Below, piece by piece: positions 62,461 through 64,000 of a stretch of 64,000 nucleotides of DNA. The notes below the pieces were generated by a model, which was not told the origin of the DNA, made no database searches, and was given only the letters and a program-made list of their open reading frames with translations. Both the position numbers and the translations under genes were made by a program. The stretch is from positions 38,427,797 through 38,491,796 of the forward strand of contig CM039184.1 in assembly GCA_008360975.2 (NCBI GenBank). The letters run 5' to 3'. How positions within the stretch are numbered: the stretch's first letter is position 1; every line of letters starts with the position of its first letter. Source of the DNA: Lichenostomus cassidix. Taxonomy: Eukaryota; Chordata; Aves; Passeriformes; Meliphagidae.

Positions 62461-63153
62461 CTGGGCTGATGGCTAATGCAATGAAAGAACAAGCTCTAAA
62501 ACTCTAAACTCCTCATGTGGCTCTCAAGTAAAAATAGAAACTGCTTTTAAAACCGTTTCACAAAAGGCATTTGTAGATATTTTAGTGGGATTTCCCAAAG
62601 TCTTTTATCTTAGTACTTTTTCTTTAGATTGTCCAAGTGTAGGTCAAAAATCCTTTCACTTCACCCTCAGTGGCATATGTGCTGTACCTCTTTGTGCTTT
62701 CACAATATTATGCAATTGCTTTTGCTGCTGTGAATACCACATAACACAGAAAAAAATATTTTCTAATATATAGTTTATATTAAAGCAATAGGACATAGTA
62801 TGTCGAATTTCTTAGAAGTAAATTCTAATAATGGCTTACATAAAAATGAGAGTATTTGTTTCTCTTAGCTCTGAATTTAAGTGTTGCAGGATCTATAAGT
62901 ATCTCTGATTGCTGCATAGGCATTTATCATGCTGAAATGATTTGCCATGCCCAAACAAGCTTAAACAATATGAAATTTTAAAGATGCTTCTGTAAACTCA
63001 TTCTTTAATTTTACTAAAATAATGAAAAACATATATTACTTTACTTTGCAAAGCACCGAAATACAATTCATATGAAGTGATTGTTTTCCACACACGTTGT
63101 ATTGTTGTACATGGAATTAAAAGCTGTTCTGTTTTTTCATTTTTAATTTTTCC
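62461..63153. other. Unassigned AT-rich DNA
   Basis: No gene or repeat recognised. Confidence 0.6.
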
Positions 63154-63174
63154 TTTTTTTTTTTTTTTTTTTTT
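63154..63174. repeat. Poly(T)21 run
   Basis: Twenty-one uninterrupted T residues, the longest homopolymer in the window. Length in an assembly may be inexact. Confidence 0.9.
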
Positions 63175-63713
63175 ACAATAAGATGCATGAACCTGTTGAA
63201 ATTTTACCAAACTTTCTAGACTTTATCAACAATTTAGGCAATCTAATGTATGAATATTGAATATTGCACATACTCAACATGAGTTGAATAAGAATATATG
63301 TTGTCAATGGTGAAACAAGTAGCGGTTCTAATATGCAACATCTGTGTGTTCAGAAAAAGGATGGAATTAAAATAAGAAAATTACACAGCAAACTAGAGAG
63401 AGACCCAAATTATTAGTAGGTAAATAGAAAATTTTAGCATAATGAGAATAAAGTCAGTAGAGAGGAAAATTCTTTTAAATTGCTATACTATAATAGAGGA
63501 AAACTATTCCATGATTATTTATGAAAATCAAGTTACACCAAACTATTAATTACATTTTTTAATTTTTTAACTGCCTTTTAGGCACATTTTTGTTATCCAA
63601 AAATAAACATTCAATATTGTCTTAATTTTTCTGAGAAATAAAAGTTTTACTAAAAGACTATCTAGAACCACTGCTATAATACAGCAATGAGTTTGATATG
63701 ACAATTTTTTTTT

Positions 63714-63768
63714 TTACATACTATGTTACATATTATTTACATATTATATTACTGTTACATATTATATT
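63714..63768. repeat. TTACATATTAT-type tandem repeat
   Basis: The word ttacatattat recurs about four times with small changes (ttacatactatg, ttacatattat, ttacatattatatt, ttacatattatatt). An AT-rich minisatellite-like tract. Confidence 0.75.
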
Positions 63769-64000
63769 CTCAACTAATAGAACACATTTTGCAGGCAATG
63801 TCAGGTTGCTCTTGGTGGATTTCCATCCAGATAACATGTCATTTCCACAATCACCATTCAGAGCATCTTAGCAAGTTGTTTTGTTTTGTTTGGTTTTTTT
63901 AAATTAATCTAGTTTTATATTTTAGTCTTTTTTGTTTACTGCTCCAGAACTTCTCTCATCCCTGGAGTGCTCTTCTCTCCCCACTTGCCTGTATGCAGTT
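63769..64000. other. Unassigned DNA at window end
   Basis: No gene recognised. The last 60 bases become pyrimidine- and GC-richer and may lead into something beyond the window. Confidence 0.5.

Overview
The window looks like AT-rich, gene-poor nuclear DNA of a bird. The main evidence is four CR1 LINE fragments, three of them carrying the characteristic avian CR1 3' end, plus two solitary retroviral LTRs, one resembling an LTR type common in birds. The organism call is inference from repeat content; I cannot name a species or chromosome.

I found no complete protein-coding gene, tRNA, rRNA, CRISPR array or bacterial-type operon. The long open frames are those expected by chance in AT-rich sequence. 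The only frame recognisable as a protein family is a broken CR1 reverse transcriptase at about 1.0-2.1 kb (+ strand). The window is best read as a gene desert or the inside of a very large intron.

Layout: 1-1.0 kb is unassigned; 1.0-2.1 kb is the CR1 ORF2 remnant; 6.8-7.1 kb is a solo LTR (minus sense) with CCAAT boxes, a TATA box and AATAAA; 11.0 kb has a perfect 13-bp hairpin; 21.8-22.9 kb has two weak MIR-like relics; 27.0-27.8 kb has two short tandem duplications; 32.4-32.8 kb may be an ancient LINE 3' relic; 34.0 kb (+), 39.1 kb (-) and 49.0 kb (+) are CR1 3' ends; 41.9-42.4 kb is an ERVK-type solo LTR (minus sense); 60.1 kb is an L2/MIR-like relic; 62.3-62.4 kb is a small CpG-retaining patch. 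Homopolymer runs and AT microsatellites are scattered throughout.

Nothing here works as a gene system. The items most worth checking are a few exon-like segments (43,715-43,756 and 20,654-20,731 on +; 5,428-5,500 on -) with good splice-site matches and open frames, one recursive-splice-like AG|GTAAG junction on the minus strand near 34,717, and two hairpins. All are low confidence, because decoy exons are common in vertebrate introns. I did not find a convincing undescribed system.
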